From NCBI RefSeq assembly GCF_027980145.1, contig NZ_JAMZNK010000047.1, positions 1-41,376 of the forward strand: DNA of 41,376 nt, read 5' to 3'. This stretch comes from Flavobacterium azizsancarii. Lineage in GTDB: Bacteria; Bacteroidota; Bacteroidia; Flavobacteriales; Flavobacteriaceae. This document shows positions 24,789 to 34,280 of the stretch, in pieces. Each line of letters begins with the position of its first letter. The stretch's first letter is position 1. The notes beneath the pieces were generated by a model, which worked only from the letters and a program-made list of their open reading frames with translations, had not been told where the DNA came from and made no database searches. The translations under genes were made by a program, and so were the position numbers.

Positions 24789-26198
24789 TTACTCTTTTGG
24801 TTTTGTTAAGTAGTATACTGGAATTCCGGTTAACATAATAAAAACTCCCCATCCACATGTTGAAAATTTTGTAATTAATAGCGAAATACAAATTGCACTT
24901 GCAATCACAATATACAATAATGGCAAAAATGGATATCCAAATGCTCTGTAAGGTCTTTCTACATCAGGCATTTTTTTACGTAAAATGAAAATTCCATAGA
25001 TAGTTAGTATGTAAAAAATCAAAACGATGATAATTACGAAATCTAATAAATCACCATATTTCCCAGTCAGACACAAAGCCGAAGCCCAGATGCATTGCGC
25101 CCACAAAGCCCAAGCCGGAACACTCGATTTGTTTAAGACAGCTGCTTTTTTAAAGAACAATCCATCAGTTGCCATTGTATAATAAACTCTGGCTCCTGCC
25201 ATAATTAATCCGTTGTTACAGGCAAAAGTCGAAATCATAATCATAATAGCGATAATCAACGTACCTATATTACCAAAAATATATTGAGAGGCCACCACCG
25301 CTACTCTATCAGATTTTGCTGTTGCAATTTCGTCTAACGGAATCACCGCCAAATACATTAAATTGGTCAGTACATAAATAATTGTTACAATAAAAGTTCC
25401 TAAAAACAAACTGAAACCAACGTTACGTTTCGGGTTTTTAATTTCTCCCGCAATAAATGTTACACCGTTCCACGCATCACTAGAGAATAATGATCCAACC
25501 ATAGCAGCCGAAATTCCGCTAATCAAAGCTGTTCCGCTAATAGGCAGCCACGATCCTGTATCTTTATTAAACGAGCGTGTTGTCCAGGCATCTGCCCAGT
25601 TAGCGTCCCATACCGAAGCTTTTGCTGCCAATGTTAATCCAAAAATAATTAAACCCAGCAATGATAAAATTTTGATAATTGTAAGAACTGTTTGTAGAAT
25701 TTTTCCGTTTTTGACACCGCGACTGTTAATAAAAGTTAGTAAAACAATCGTTAAAATCGAAACAATCTGCGCTGCATTAAGTTTAAAAGAACCCAATTCG
25801 TATAGAATATTTTCATCGCTTAACGGTATATACAAATAAGCCGCGAACTTTGAGAAAGCTACTCCAACTGCGGCAATAGTCCCAGTCTGAATTACAGCAA
25901 AAAAACTCCAGCCATACAAAAAGGCAATCAATTTATTGTAAGCTTCCTTAAGGTAAACATATTGTCCGCCAGCTTTTGGGAACATCGCACTCAGCTCACC
26001 ATAACTCACAGCGGCAATAATAGTAATCAATCCGGAGATAAGCCAAATTAGCGTTAGCCATCCGGCTGAACCTACTTGTCTGGCGATATCGGCACTCACG
26101 ATAAATATACCCGATCCGATCATAGAACCAACTACCAGCATGGTACCGTCTAATAATCCGAGTTCTCTTTTAAAATGTTCCTGGTCTTTTTCCTGCAT
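24789..26198 (-). CDS. APC-family amino acid permease
   Basis: A 469-residue inner-membrane transporter with about 12 hydrophobic segments. The first helix has the family's substrate-binding GSMIGSGIF (about 18-26), and SYGELSAMFPKAGGQYVYL follows in helix 2-3, as in LAT/SteT-like exchangers of the amino acid-polyamine-organocation superfamily. Length is normal. The substrate cannot be set by sequence alone; neutral amino acids are most likely for this subgroup. It is transcribed alone. Confidence 0.9.
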   Translation of the reverse strand: MQEKDQEHFKRELGLLDGTMLVVGSMIGSGIFIVSADIARQVGSAGWLTLIWLISGLITIIAAVSYGELSAMFPKAGGQYVYLKEAYNKLIAFLYGWSFFAVIQTGTIAAVGVAFSKFAAYLYIPLSDENILYELGSFKLNAAQIVSILTIVLLTFINSRGVKNGKILQTVLTIIKILSLLGLIIFGLTLAAKASVWDANWADAWTTRSFNKDTGSWLPISGTALISGISAAMVGSLFSSDAWNGVTFIAGEIKNPKRNVGFSLFLGTFIVTIIYVLTNLMYLAVIPLDEIATAKSDRVAVVASQYIFGNIGTLIIAIMIMISTFACNNGLIMAGARVYYTMATDGLFFKKAAVLNKSSVPAWALWAQCIWASALCLTGKYGDLLDFVIIIVLIFYILTIYGIFILRKKMPDVERPYRAFGYPFLPLLYIVIASAICISLLITKFSTCGWGVFIMLTGIPVYYLTKPKE

Positions 26199-26220
26199 GG
26201 TTTTGGTTTTTTGGGTTAGT

Positions 26221-26250
26221 TAAAGATATACTTTTTTCTGAAATTCCAAA
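26221..26250 (-). promoter_or_regulatory. possible promoter of the permease gene
   Basis: Minus strand: TTTG, 18-nt spacer, TATCTTTA (one mismatch to TAnnTTTG), ending about 22 nt before the ATG at 26198. Confidence 0.4.
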
Positions 26251-26397
26251 TCGTGAAGCTTCAAATTCCAAGTTGCGTATAAATGATCACAATTACGTTT
26301 ACGGATTTCCATAAAATAATACTTTTTCATCTGTTTAAATTTGACACCTAATACAAGTATTACTCTAATAAGACTAGAAACATCTTAAAATCAAATA

Positions 26398-26780
26398 ATG
26401 AAGACTATTAGCTTATTCTCAACTCTTGTGCTACGAATTATTATTCCGTAAATATCAACGAAGACACTCCTATTTTCACTTCTAAAAATGGAAAAGAATC
26501 AGTTACTATAATTCCAGAAGGATCTGGTGCATATATTAATAGAAGCGATAAAAAAGAAAGAAAAGTAAAATGGAGAAAATTTAAAGGTTGGGTCATAAAT
26601 CCTGCATATAGCCATACATTCTTTTCCAGCACTTCAAGCAGCGACAACTCTTCTAATAGTAATTATACTAAATCCTCAACAAGAACTTCGTCTGGAGGAA
26701 CTGTTCACGTAAAGGGCTATACAAGAAAAAACGGGACTTATGTTGCACCACACACACGAAGTTCTCCCAAAAGAAGATAA
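26398..26780 (+). pseudogene. frameshifted small lipoprotein gene
   Basis: The ATG at 26398 starts MKTISLF and then hits a stop at 26449. A second frame, shifted relative to it, reads LILNSCATNYYSVN, a lipobox with cysteine followed by NEDTPIFTSKNG, and runs to the stop at 26778-26780. That frame has no start codon of its own. Joining the two near 26412-26420 gives an intact signal peptide, lipobox and about 110-residue secreted protein with a Ser/Asn/Thr-rich linker and a basic tail (RSSPKRR). The XCATxYYxV...EDTPI pattern is common in Bacteroidota lipoproteins of unknown role. It is either a recent frameshift or a sequencing error. Confidence 0.65.
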
Positions 26781-26813
26781 ACAAAAAAGACATTCCTAAT
26801 TAAATCAAAAAAA

Positions 26814-27245
26814 ATGAAATTAATAATCCCACTTTTAATTCTTATTCTCAGTTACATACAAAATGAAGGAAAAGAAATCATCATCGAAGATCAAATTCAA
26901 AAAGCAAACAAAATCGAAGAAATTGCCTTAAAGACTTTTACTTATGAAGATATTGCCAGATATGCTATGGCATCTATTATGGGACAGCAACCGAAAATAA
27001 TTTCTGCAATCAAAAAAGGGAATTTATATTATATATCGTATATTAGAAAATCAGATAAAAAGAAATTCGATTATAAAATAAAATTTGATGGAACTAAAAT
27101 TATTTGGTCAAATATAGATGGAAGATGGAGGGATTCACAATATGATGAAAAAATCACTTTTATCGAAAAAAATAATAAACTCTCTATAATTCAAACTTTT
27201 AATGACGGTTCTAAGGATATTCAAGAATATAAAAGGGGTCAATAA
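26814..27245 (+). CDS. hypothetical exported protein
   Basis: A 143-residue product with a hydrophobic N-terminus (MKLIIPLLILILSYIQ), consistent with a signal peptide or anchor, and no recognisable domain. The rest is lysine-rich and predicted alpha+beta, with alternating hydrophobic stretches (YYISYI, FDYKIKFDGTKIIW). It lies 33 nt after the broken lipoprotein gene and may be part of the same unit. Codon use is very AT-rich compared with the operons on either side. Function unknown. Confidence 0.65.
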   Translation: MKLIIPLLILILSYIQNEGKEIIIEDQIQKANKIEEIALKTFTYEDIARYAMASIMGQQPKIISAIKKGNLYYISYIRKSDKKKFDYKIKFDGTKIIWSNIDGRWRDSQYDEKITFIEKNNKLSIIQTFNDGSKDIQEYKRGQ

Positions 27246-27359
27246 GAATTCTAGCTTTTAAACAACTTAAATAGATCTTTTTATATTTTAGCATTAATAA
27301 AATGTCACTTGTGTAAGACAACAATTTAGACAAAATCGAAATATTATTTTATGTATATA

Positions 27360-27761
27360 ATGTCCCAACAAGAAGAAATAATTAACAAGATTGCGCAGGA
27401 CAAAATAGATTTTGATCCTGGCTTACAACTTTTATTAGAAGATCCTGAATACAATTTCAGAAGGCTTTTTACAACTTTGACAAATTATATATTCAACGCT
27501 ATTCCTGAGAAAACACATTACAATACAGAAACTTATCAAAACGCTATAAAGACAATTCCTTTAAAACCTACTTATACTCCAATTGTACTTCTAAAAAGAT
27601 TCCCAACACGAATTTCTTTTTATAGATTGGCAGAACTTCCTGAAAATGAATATAAAAAAATAATAACTTCGTTACTTTGGATTTTTAAAATAACAGACAC
27701 TGAAAGAAGAAATACAGAATGCAAAAATGGTTGTGGACATTTTTGGCATGAACTTAAGTAA
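27360..27761 (+). CDS. small protein, probable DUF5958 family
   Basis: A 133-residue soluble protein from the ATG at 27360 (frame open from an ATG at 27351). The ending ITDTERRNTECKNGCGHFWH has a Cys-x3-Cys/His arrangement that I associate with DUF5958; possible metal binding. The rest is helical with no catalytic motif. I am only moderately sure of the family. It stands alone in an AT-rich accessory stretch. Confidence 0.6.
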   Translation: MSQQEEIINKIAQDKIDFDPGLQLLLEDPEYNFRRLFTTLTNYIFNAIPEKTHYNTETYQNAIKTIPLKPTYTPIVLLKRFPTRISFYRLAELPENEYKKIITSLLWIFKITDTERRNTECKNGCGHFWHELK

Positions 27762-28296
27762 AGCTATTTATAACTCAAAGTTTTCTATTTAATCAAAAAT
27801 AGCAATATCATTAATCTTTTCCAAAACGAAACTAATAAAATGTTTATTGGAGAATTTTGATATGCACCAATTTAAAATTATATTAAAACTGTAGCTTTTT
27901 TGTCTATTAAACTAAAAGACAAATTAAGAACCTATTATACTTTAGATCTTAACTTGCAAAACTTTAATGATCGCATATGGCTGCTAGGAATAAATTAATC
28001 ACATTTTCTTAAAAAACAAAAAATATAAAGCATTAAAAATAACCCCCTTAGATACATCACCTTAATAAAAACGAAATTTAACAAGAAAAAATAGATCATT
28101 TGTAAAACAAGATTCTTTTTTTATTAAATTTGAGAGAAGTGATAACAGTCATAAATACCAAAAATCTCATTAACAATTGTTTATTTTTTATTCGCAGAAT
28201 AATTGAACCTCAACGATTATCAATATTGAATAATTAAACAAAAAAAGACTTTACAAGGCAGAAAATTAGAATCTTAAACCTACAAATCCGAAAATT
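27762..28296. other. 535-bp AT-rich stretch without a gene
   Basis: No open frame of useful length, no clear hairpin and no repeat family seen. The only signal is the promoter-like pair near 28099-28132 for the kinase downstream. Confidence 0.5.
28099..28132 (+). promoter_or_regulatory. possible promoter of the kinase/regulator pair
   Basis: TTTG at 28099 and TAAATTTG at 28125-28132, spacer 22 nt (slightly long). It would leave an untranslated leader of about 160 nt. Confidence 0.4.
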
Positions 28297-29718
28297 ATGC
28301 CCAAAGGTCAGTTTTTAAAAAATTTTCGTCTTTCGAATGTTTTTATTCTTTTAATAATTGTCTTCATTTCCTGCGCTTTACTAATTTGTATCAACTTTTT
28401 TACCATAAAAATATTATCGGCCAACAGAGCTTATGTCAATGGCGAATCTCATTATTCTAAAGGCCAAAAAGATGCTTCGCGCCATCTTATAACCTATCTG
28501 TATACAAAAGAACCTGATCAATGGAAATTATATACTGAAGAATTAAAAGTTCCTCAGGGCGATGGCATTGCCCGCAAAACACTTTTAGCGGTTGGAGACA
28601 ATCAGGTAGCAAGACAAGGCTTTATTACTGGTCGCAATCATAAAGATGACATAGATGATATTGTTTGGCTATTTGTAAATTTTAAAAACATATCGTTTTT
28701 AGCAAAAGCCATTCACGAATGGGAAGAAGGCGATAATTTAATAGATGAACTTTTTATTATTGGAACACAAATTAATGCTAAAATCAAGTATAATGTATTA
28801 ACAACAACTGATCAGCAGGAATTTCTTTCTCAAATTAGCAACATTAGTGATAAACTAACTATCAATGAACGTAATTTCTCAAATACTCTGGGAGAAGGAA
28901 CAAGAAAAATCAAGAGCCTGTTAATCATTGCTAATATTATTTTTATCTTAATTATTATTTTAAGTGTCTGCTCTTACTATTCGATAATGGTAAAAAGACT
29001 TCTTGCTTCTAAAAAAGAAATTGAAATTAAAAATGAAGATCTTATAGTCGTGAATCGCGAATTAGATCGGTTTGTTTATAGTGCATCCCACGATTTAAGA
29101 TCACCAATAACTTCATTAAAGGGCTTGATCGAAATTACACAACTGGAAGATGATATTGACCAAATAAAAGATTACCTGCGTTTGATGTATCAAAGTCTTG
29201 CCAAACAAGATCAATTTCTCAACGACATCATTGACTATTCTAAAAACAAGCGCAAGCAGGTAATAATTGAACCTGTTAATTTAAGTGAATTATTTGATGA
29301 GGCAATTTCTCAATTAATGCATATTGAAAATGCAAACAAAATTACTTTTACACAAGAATTACTTGTCGATCAAATTCAGAGCGATGGATTTCGTTTAAAG
29401 ATTATCATTAGCAATTTAATTTCTAATGCAATAAAGTATGCAGATACTAGCAAAGAGGAAATGTTTATTACCATAAAAACGTATGCCGCTGATGACTATA
29501 AAATTGAAATTACTGATAACGGAATTGGAATTAGCGATGAATTCAAAGACTCTATTTTCGAAATGTACTTTGGAACCAATAAAAACAAAGGATCAGGATT
29601 AGGACTTTATATTGTTAAAGAAGCTGTAGAGAACATTAAAGGAAATATCTCTGTATGCTCAGAAAGTACTATTGGAAGTAAGTTTACTGTAACAATCCCA
29701 AAACCACATGGAATCTAA
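28297..29718 (+). CDS. membrane sensor histidine kinase
   Basis: A 473-residue kinase. TM1 (about 14-37), an extracytoplasmic region of about 170 residues of unknown type rich in helices, TM2 (about 207-230), a short coiled linker, HisKA with H265 in ASHDLRSP, then a HATPase domain with NLISNAIKYA, DNGIGI and GSGLGLYIV. No HAMP or PAS domain is evident. The next gene, a receiver-only regulator, begins inside its last codons, so the two are translationally coupled and surely act together. The signal and final output are not known. Confidence 0.9.
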   Translation: MPKGQFLKNFRLSNVFILLIIVFISCALLICINFFTIKILSANRAYVNGESHYSKGQKDASRHLITYLYTKEPDQWKLYTEELKVPQGDGIARKTLLAVGDNQVARQGFITGRNHKDDIDDIVWLFVNFKNISFLAKAIHEWEEGDNLIDELFIIGTQINAKIKYNVLTTTDQQEFLSQISNISDKLTINERNFSNTLGEGTRKIKSLLIIANIIFILIIILSVCSYYSIMVKRLLASKKEIEIKNEDLIVVNRELDRFVYSASHDLRSPITSLKGLIEITQLEDDIDQIKDYLRLMYQSLAKQDQFLNDIIDYSKNKRKQVIIEPVNLSELFDEAISQLMHIENANKITFTQELLVDQIQSDGFRLKIIISNLISNAIKYADTSKEEMFITIKTYAADDYKIEITDNGIGISDEFKDSIFEMYFGTNKNKGSGLGLYIVKEAVENIKGNISVCSESTIGSKFTVTIPKPHGI

Positions 29719-30100
29719 CACTACATTCTTATTAATTGAAGACAATTTGATTGATCAGCTGATTATAAAACAATTATTTAAGAAAGTACTTAATATTGAT
29801 CAAATTTCAATTGCTAATAATGGAAGAGAAGGTCTGGAATGGATTAATAGAAATCAGAAGCAGTTACCGTTAGTCATTTTATTAGATATTCAGATGCCAA
29901 TAATGAATGGATTTGAATTTTTGAATGAGTTTGACAAACTTAATGATGAGATTAAAAAAGAAACTCAAATATATGTGCTTTCATCAACTTTAGATTCTGA
30001 TGAAATTCTAAGAATAAAGAAAATCAATTATGTAAACGGTTTTTTAAATAAACCATTCCAAATTGATGAGTTTAAAAACAAGGCTAATTTAAAGGAATAA
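29708..30100 (+). CDS. single-domain response regulator
   Basis: A 130-residue receiver domain with acidic E11-D12, phospho-acceptor D60 (LLDIQMP) and the conserved lysine in LNKPF near residue 116. There is no output domain. It overlaps the kinase gene by 11 nt. Such stand-alone receivers (the Rcp1-like group is common in Bacteroidota) act by protein contact or as phosphorelay intermediates. Confidence 0.88.
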   Translation: MESNTTFLLIEDNLIDQLIIKQLFKKVLNIDQISIANNGREGLEWINRNQKQLPLVILLDIQMPIMNGFEFLNEFDKLNDEIKKETQIYVLSSTLDSDEILRIKKINYVNGFLNKPFQIDEFKNKANLKE

Positions 30101-30102
30101 GA

Positions 30103-31536
30103 CTATTGTAAAACACGATTTACTTGCGAAAAACTTCTTTGGTAATAAGGTTCTTTTGTAGATGAAATTATAACACCGCCATGAGTTGAGGAGTGCACAA
30201 ATTTAATTTCACCATCAACTACTTCTACAACCATTCCCACATGATTGATATGGCGTCTGCCGTTTGTTTTAAAGAAAATCAAATCTCCTTTTTGAGCTTC
30301 TTCTGTCCCCACTTTAGTACCAACGCGGGATTGCTCAATCGAACTTCTTGGTAATTTGATATCAAAATTATTAAAAGTACAAATCATTAATCCGGAACAA
30401 TCGAAACCAGCTTTTGTGGTGCCGCCCGATCTGTAACGGGTTCCAATATTTTCTGTTGCATTATCAATCAATTGATTAACTAATTCTGAATGATTGCTTA
30501 CATGAAAAACTGAAGTTGTGTCTTTCTTGAAATCAGAATTATCAGCAACCTGTGTAGTTGTTGATGAATTTTCATTAACATCCGGAGTGATTACTGATCC
30601 TGCTGCATCTGCTTTTTCTTTTAAAGCATTAATTTTCAACAAAAAGCCTACTGGCAATTTCCCTTTAATAGATGGATTTTGGCGCTCCAATTCTGCAACC
30701 GTTAATCCGTATTTTTTAGCAATAGCATATTTAGTTTCTCTTGGCTGTACCTCAACAACTACATCTACATTTTGTGCAGGTATAATTTCCGGTTTTGCTT
30801 CATCATTTTTAATTATATTTTCTGATGTCAAAACAGTATTTTCAGCAATCTGGGTTTCAGATCCAACAGCAATATCCTGTATTTGCTGATCTGCTTTTTC
30901 TTTTGAAGTTCTAATTTTTAAAACATACCCTACAGGAAGTTTCTTTTTAATAGAGGGATTTTGTCTTTCCAGTTCTGCGACTGTTATTCCGTATTTTTTA
31001 GCAATAAGGTATTTTGTTTCCTTTGGCTTCACTTTAACCTCAACATCTGTTGAAGCAATTAGCTCTGGTTTTTCTGTTTGCGGATTTTTCTTTGTTTTTT
31101 CAGTTGAAACAATAGCATTAGACGGAATATTAAGTTTCTGTCCTATTTTCAAACCTTCACTTTCCAATGATGGATTTGCTTTTTTTAAATCATCAACAGA
31201 GATATTATATTTTTTTGAAATCGCCCAAAGACTTTCTCTCTCTTGTACTTCGTGCAAACCTGAATTTGAAATTATTGCAGGAGTTGTTTTAGCAACAATT
31301 TCATTTTTTTTTGTAGTAGCTTTTTTATTGGTATTCGGGATTAACAGAACCGAATTTAATTTTAGAACTTTAGGTGCATTTGGATTAGCATCTTCAATAT
31401 CCTTTGTTTTAACACCATATTTTTTAGCAATTACAGTAAGGTTTTCTCCATTTGATATTTTGTGCTTGATAAATTTCTCCTGAGAAAAGACACCAACGCT
31501 AAAAAAAAACAACACTATAATTAATCTAAAAACCAT
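30103..31536 (-). CDS. secreted peptidoglycan hydrolase: four LysM plus NlpC/P60
   Basis: A 477-residue protein with a signal peptide (MVFRLIIVLFFFSVGVFSQ), four LysM peptidoglycan-binding repeats (about 24-66, 95-138, 165-210, 265-310) separated by charged linkers, and a C-terminal NlpC/P60 peptidase. The catalytic cysteine is C380 (FDCSGL) and a histidine is H432 (INHVG), with a third His near 448-452. It should cut peptide stems of peptidoglycan in the periplasm. LysM 3 and 4 are nearly identical, showing a recent internal duplication. The stop codon lies 2 nt from that of the convergent regulator gene. Confidence 0.93.
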   Translation of the reverse strand: MVFRLIIVLFFFSVGVFSQEKFIKHKISNGENLTVIAKKYGVKTKDIEDANPNAPKVLKLNSVLLIPNTNKKATTKKNEIVAKTTPAIISNSGLHEVQERESLWAISKKYNISVDDLKKANPSLESEGLKIGQKLNIPSNAIVSTEKTKKNPQTEKPELIASTDVEVKVKPKETKYLIAKKYGITVAELERQNPSIKKKLPVGYVLKIRTSKEKADQQIQDIAVGSETQIAENTVLTSENIIKNDEAKPEIIPAQNVDVVVEVQPRETKYAIAKKYGLTVAELERQNPSIKGKLPVGFLLKINALKEKADAAGSVITPDVNENSSTTTQVADNSDFKKDTTSVFHVSNHSELVNQLIDNATENIGTRYRSGGTTKAGFDCSGLMICTFNNFDIKLPRSSIEQSRVGTKVGTEEAQKGDLIFFKTNGRRHINHVGMVVEVVDGEIKFVHSSTHGGVIISSTKEPYYQRSFSQVNRVLQ

Positions 31537-31840
31537 ACCTATTAAAGTTTAATGAATACTCTTTTAAGTTGAGACAATATTTAAACTCGAAAAAAGTGAA
31601 TATATTACCTAAAAAGCGAATTTAACTTTTTAAAGTAAAAAACACACCTTTTTTAACATCTAATTTTGTTCAAATTAACATTCTCGAAATAAAAACAGAG
31701 CCAACAACTTAGAAATAAGAATATTATAACTACTTCCTCTTTTTATTACCAAAACCAACTTTTAAACCAAAAAACGATAAAAAAATATCTTTTTTTAATA
31801 AAGCAAATACCAAAGTTGTCGAGAACCTGCTCTAAATAAG
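31537..31840. other. AT-rich gap between the hydrolase and aconitase genes
   Basis: No gene. It contains the upstream region of the minus-strand hydrolase gene; no perfect TAnnTTTG was found next to its start. Confidence 0.4.
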
Positions 31841-31867
31841 AAACGCTCTGTTTTCACAGAGCGTTTT
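31841..31867 (-). terminator. terminator of the acnA gene
   Basis: AAACGCTCTG and CAGAGCGTTT pair perfectly around a TTTTCA loop. The minus strand continues into TTATTTAG; the plus strand has TTTTCTT, so it may act in both directions. Confidence 0.75.
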
Positions 31868-31891
31868 CTTTGTATATTAAAATCTTAAAGA

Positions 31892-34156
31892 TTAAGCTTT
31901 ACCGGCAGCAATTAAGTTTAATGCTGAGCCTGCAACAAACCAGCCAATTTGACCGGCGTTGTAAGTATGGTTAGCTAAGATAATATCTTTAGTACCATTA
32001 GCATGAACGAATTCTATCGTTAATGGTTTTCCGGGAGCAAAATCTACCAAATCAACGAAGTTAATTGTATCATCTTCCTGAATCTTATCATAATCAGCTT
32101 CATTAGCGAATGTTAATCCTAAAAGACCTTGTTTTTTAAGGTTTGTTTCATGGATACGTGCAAAAGATTTCACTAATACTGCTTTAACTCCTAAGAAGCG
32201 TGGCTCCATAGCAGCATGCTCACGTGAAGAACCTTCACCATAATTGTGATCGCCCACAACAATAGATGGTACTCCGGCTGCTTTGTATGCACGAGCAACA
32301 GCAGGAACCGCATCGTAAGTACCCGTTAATTGATTTTTAACTGAATTTGTTTTTTGGTTGAATGCATTTACTGCACCAATTAGCATATTGTTAGAAATAT
32401 TATCTAAGTGTCCGCGGAAACGTAACCATGGTCCAGCCATAGAAATGTGATCTGTTGTACATTTACCGAAGGCTTTGATTAACAGTTTAGCACCTGTGAT
32501 ATTTTTACCATCCCAAGGATCAAACGGAGCTAATAATTGCAAACGTTCAGATGTTGGACTTACGACAACCTGAACTCCGGAACCATCTTCAGCCGGAACC
32601 TGGAAGCCCGGATCTTTAACATCAAATCCTCTTGGAGGCAGTTCATCTCCTGTTGGAGCTTCTAACATTACTTCTTCTCCATCTTCATTGATAAGAGTGT
32701 CTGTTAATGGGTTAAAACCTAAATCACCCGCAATTGCCATAGCAGTTACCAATTCTGGAGAACCTACGAAAGCTAAAGTATTTGGGTTACCATCTGCACG
32801 TTTTGAGAAGTTACGGTTGAATGAGTGAACAATTGTGTTTCTCTCTTCTTTTTCTGCTCCTTCTCTGTCCCACATACCAATACATGGTCCGCAGGCATTT
32901 GCAAAAACGGTAGCACCAATTTTTTCGAAAGTATCAATAAATCCATCTCTTTCGATTGTATAACGAACTACTTCTGAACCCGGAGTAATTGTAAACTGAG
33001 ATTTAGTTTTTAAGTTTTTAGCACTTACTTGTCTTGCCAAAGAAGCTGCGCGAGCAATATCTTCGTAAGAAGAGTTGGTACAAGAACCTATTAAACCTAC
33101 CTGAATTTGCAATGGCCAGTTGTTTTTGATCGCTGCTTCTTTCATTTTAGAAATCGGAGTAGCTAAATCCGGTGTAAAAGGACCGTTTAAGTGTGGCTCT
33201 AATTCAGTTAAGTTAATTTCGATAACCTGATCAAAATATTGTTCCGGATTAGCATAAACTTCCGGATCTCCTGTTAGGTAAGAAGCTACTTTATCTGCAG
33301 CATCTGCAACATCTGCTCTGTTTGTAGAACGCAGGTAACGACTCATTGAATCATCATAACCAAAAGTTGAAGTTGTAGCTCCAATTTCAGCACCCATATT
33401 ACAAATAGTACCTTTACCGGTACAAGACATCGAAGTTGCGCCTTCACCAAAATATTCAACGATTGCACCTGTACCACCTTTTACAGTAAGAATACCGGCA
33501 ACTTTAAGGATAACATCTTTAGGAGCTGTCCAACCGGATAATTTACCAGTTAGTTTTACTCCAATTAATTTAGGGAATTTAAGTTCCCAAGCCATACCGG
33601 ACATAACGTCTACAGCATCAGCTCCACCAACACCAATAGCGACCATTCCTAAACCACCTGCATTTACAGTGTGAGAATCGGTACCAATCATCATTCCGCC
33701 CGGGAAAGCATAATTTTCAAGTACTACCTGATGAATAATTCCTGCTCCTGGCTTCCAGAAACCAATTCCATATTTATTAGAAACTGACGATAAGAAATCG
33801 AAAACTTCATTACTTTGTGTTTTTGCCCTTGCCAAATCTGTTGCAGCATCAACTTTTGCCTGAATCAAGTGATCACAGTGTACCGTTGTAGGAACTGCAA
33901 CTTTAGATTTTCCGGCGTGCATAAATTGCAACAATGCCATTTGAGCTGTTGCATCCTGACACGCTACACGGTCCGGAGCAAAATCAACATAATCTACTCC
34001 TCTTCCAAACGCCTTGGTTGGATTTCCATCCCAAAGGTGATTGTACAAAATTTTCTCTGTTAAAGTAAGTGGACGACCAACAATTTCTCGTGCTTTATCA
34101 ACACGACCTGGCATGTTGTCATACACTTTTTTAATCATTTCAATATCAAAAGCCAT
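31892..34156 (-). CDS. acnA: aconitate hydratase, mitochondrial-type
   Basis: A 754-residue enzyme converting citrate to isocitrate in the TCA cycle. The [4Fe-4S] ligands are C359 (GSCTNSS), C422 and C425 (ACGPCIG). The size and the GDSHTVNAGG and GEGSSREHAA motifs fit the mitochondrial-type aconitase subfamily rather than the larger bacterial AcnA/IRP1 type, so the symbol is used loosely. It is separated from the acnB gene upstream on the same strand by a strong terminator, implying separate control. Confidence 0.93.
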   Translation of the reverse strand: MAFDIEMIKKVYDNMPGRVDKAREIVGRPLTLTEKILYNHLWDGNPTKAFGRGVDYVDFAPDRVACQDATAQMALLQFMHAGKSKVAVPTTVHCDHLIQAKVDAATDLARAKTQSNEVFDFLSSVSNKYGIGFWKPGAGIIHQVVLENYAFPGGMMIGTDSHTVNAGGLGMVAIGVGGADAVDVMSGMAWELKFPKLIGVKLTGKLSGWTAPKDVILKVAGILTVKGGTGAIVEYFGEGATSMSCTGKGTICNMGAEIGATTSTFGYDDSMSRYLRSTNRADVADAADKVASYLTGDPEVYANPEQYFDQVIEINLTELEPHLNGPFTPDLATPISKMKEAAIKNNWPLQIQVGLIGSCTNSSYEDIARAASLARQVSAKNLKTKSQFTITPGSEVVRYTIERDGFIDTFEKIGATVFANACGPCIGMWDREGAEKEERNTIVHSFNRNFSKRADGNPNTLAFVGSPELVTAMAIAGDLGFNPLTDTLINEDGEEVMLEAPTGDELPPRGFDVKDPGFQVPAEDGSGVQVVVSPTSERLQLLAPFDPWDGKNITGAKLLIKAFGKCTTDHISMAGPWLRFRGHLDNISNNMLIGAVNAFNQKTNSVKNQLTGTYDAVPAVARAYKAAGVPSIVVGDHNYGEGSSREHAAMEPRFLGVKAVLVKSFARIHETNLKKQGLLGLTFANEADYDKIQEDDTINFVDLVDFAPGKPLTIEFVHANGTKDIILANHTYNAGQIGWFVAGSALNLIAAGKA

Positions 34157-34225
34157 AAGTTATAATTGTTTTTGTTTTTTTTATTTGATCATCACAAGTT
34201 ACAAAAAATTGAGGAGCTAGAAAAG

Positions 34226-34256
34226 AAAAAGCCCGAGTTTGTGACTCGGGCTTTTC
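34226..34256 (-). terminator. strong terminator between the two aconitase genes
   Basis: AAAAAGCCCGAGT and ACTCGGGCTTTT make a 12-bp stem with flanking A and T runs, ending acnB transcription on the minus strand; symmetrical enough to work both ways. Confidence 0.88.
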
Positions 34257-34280
34257 AATTATCATTAACTAATCATATGA

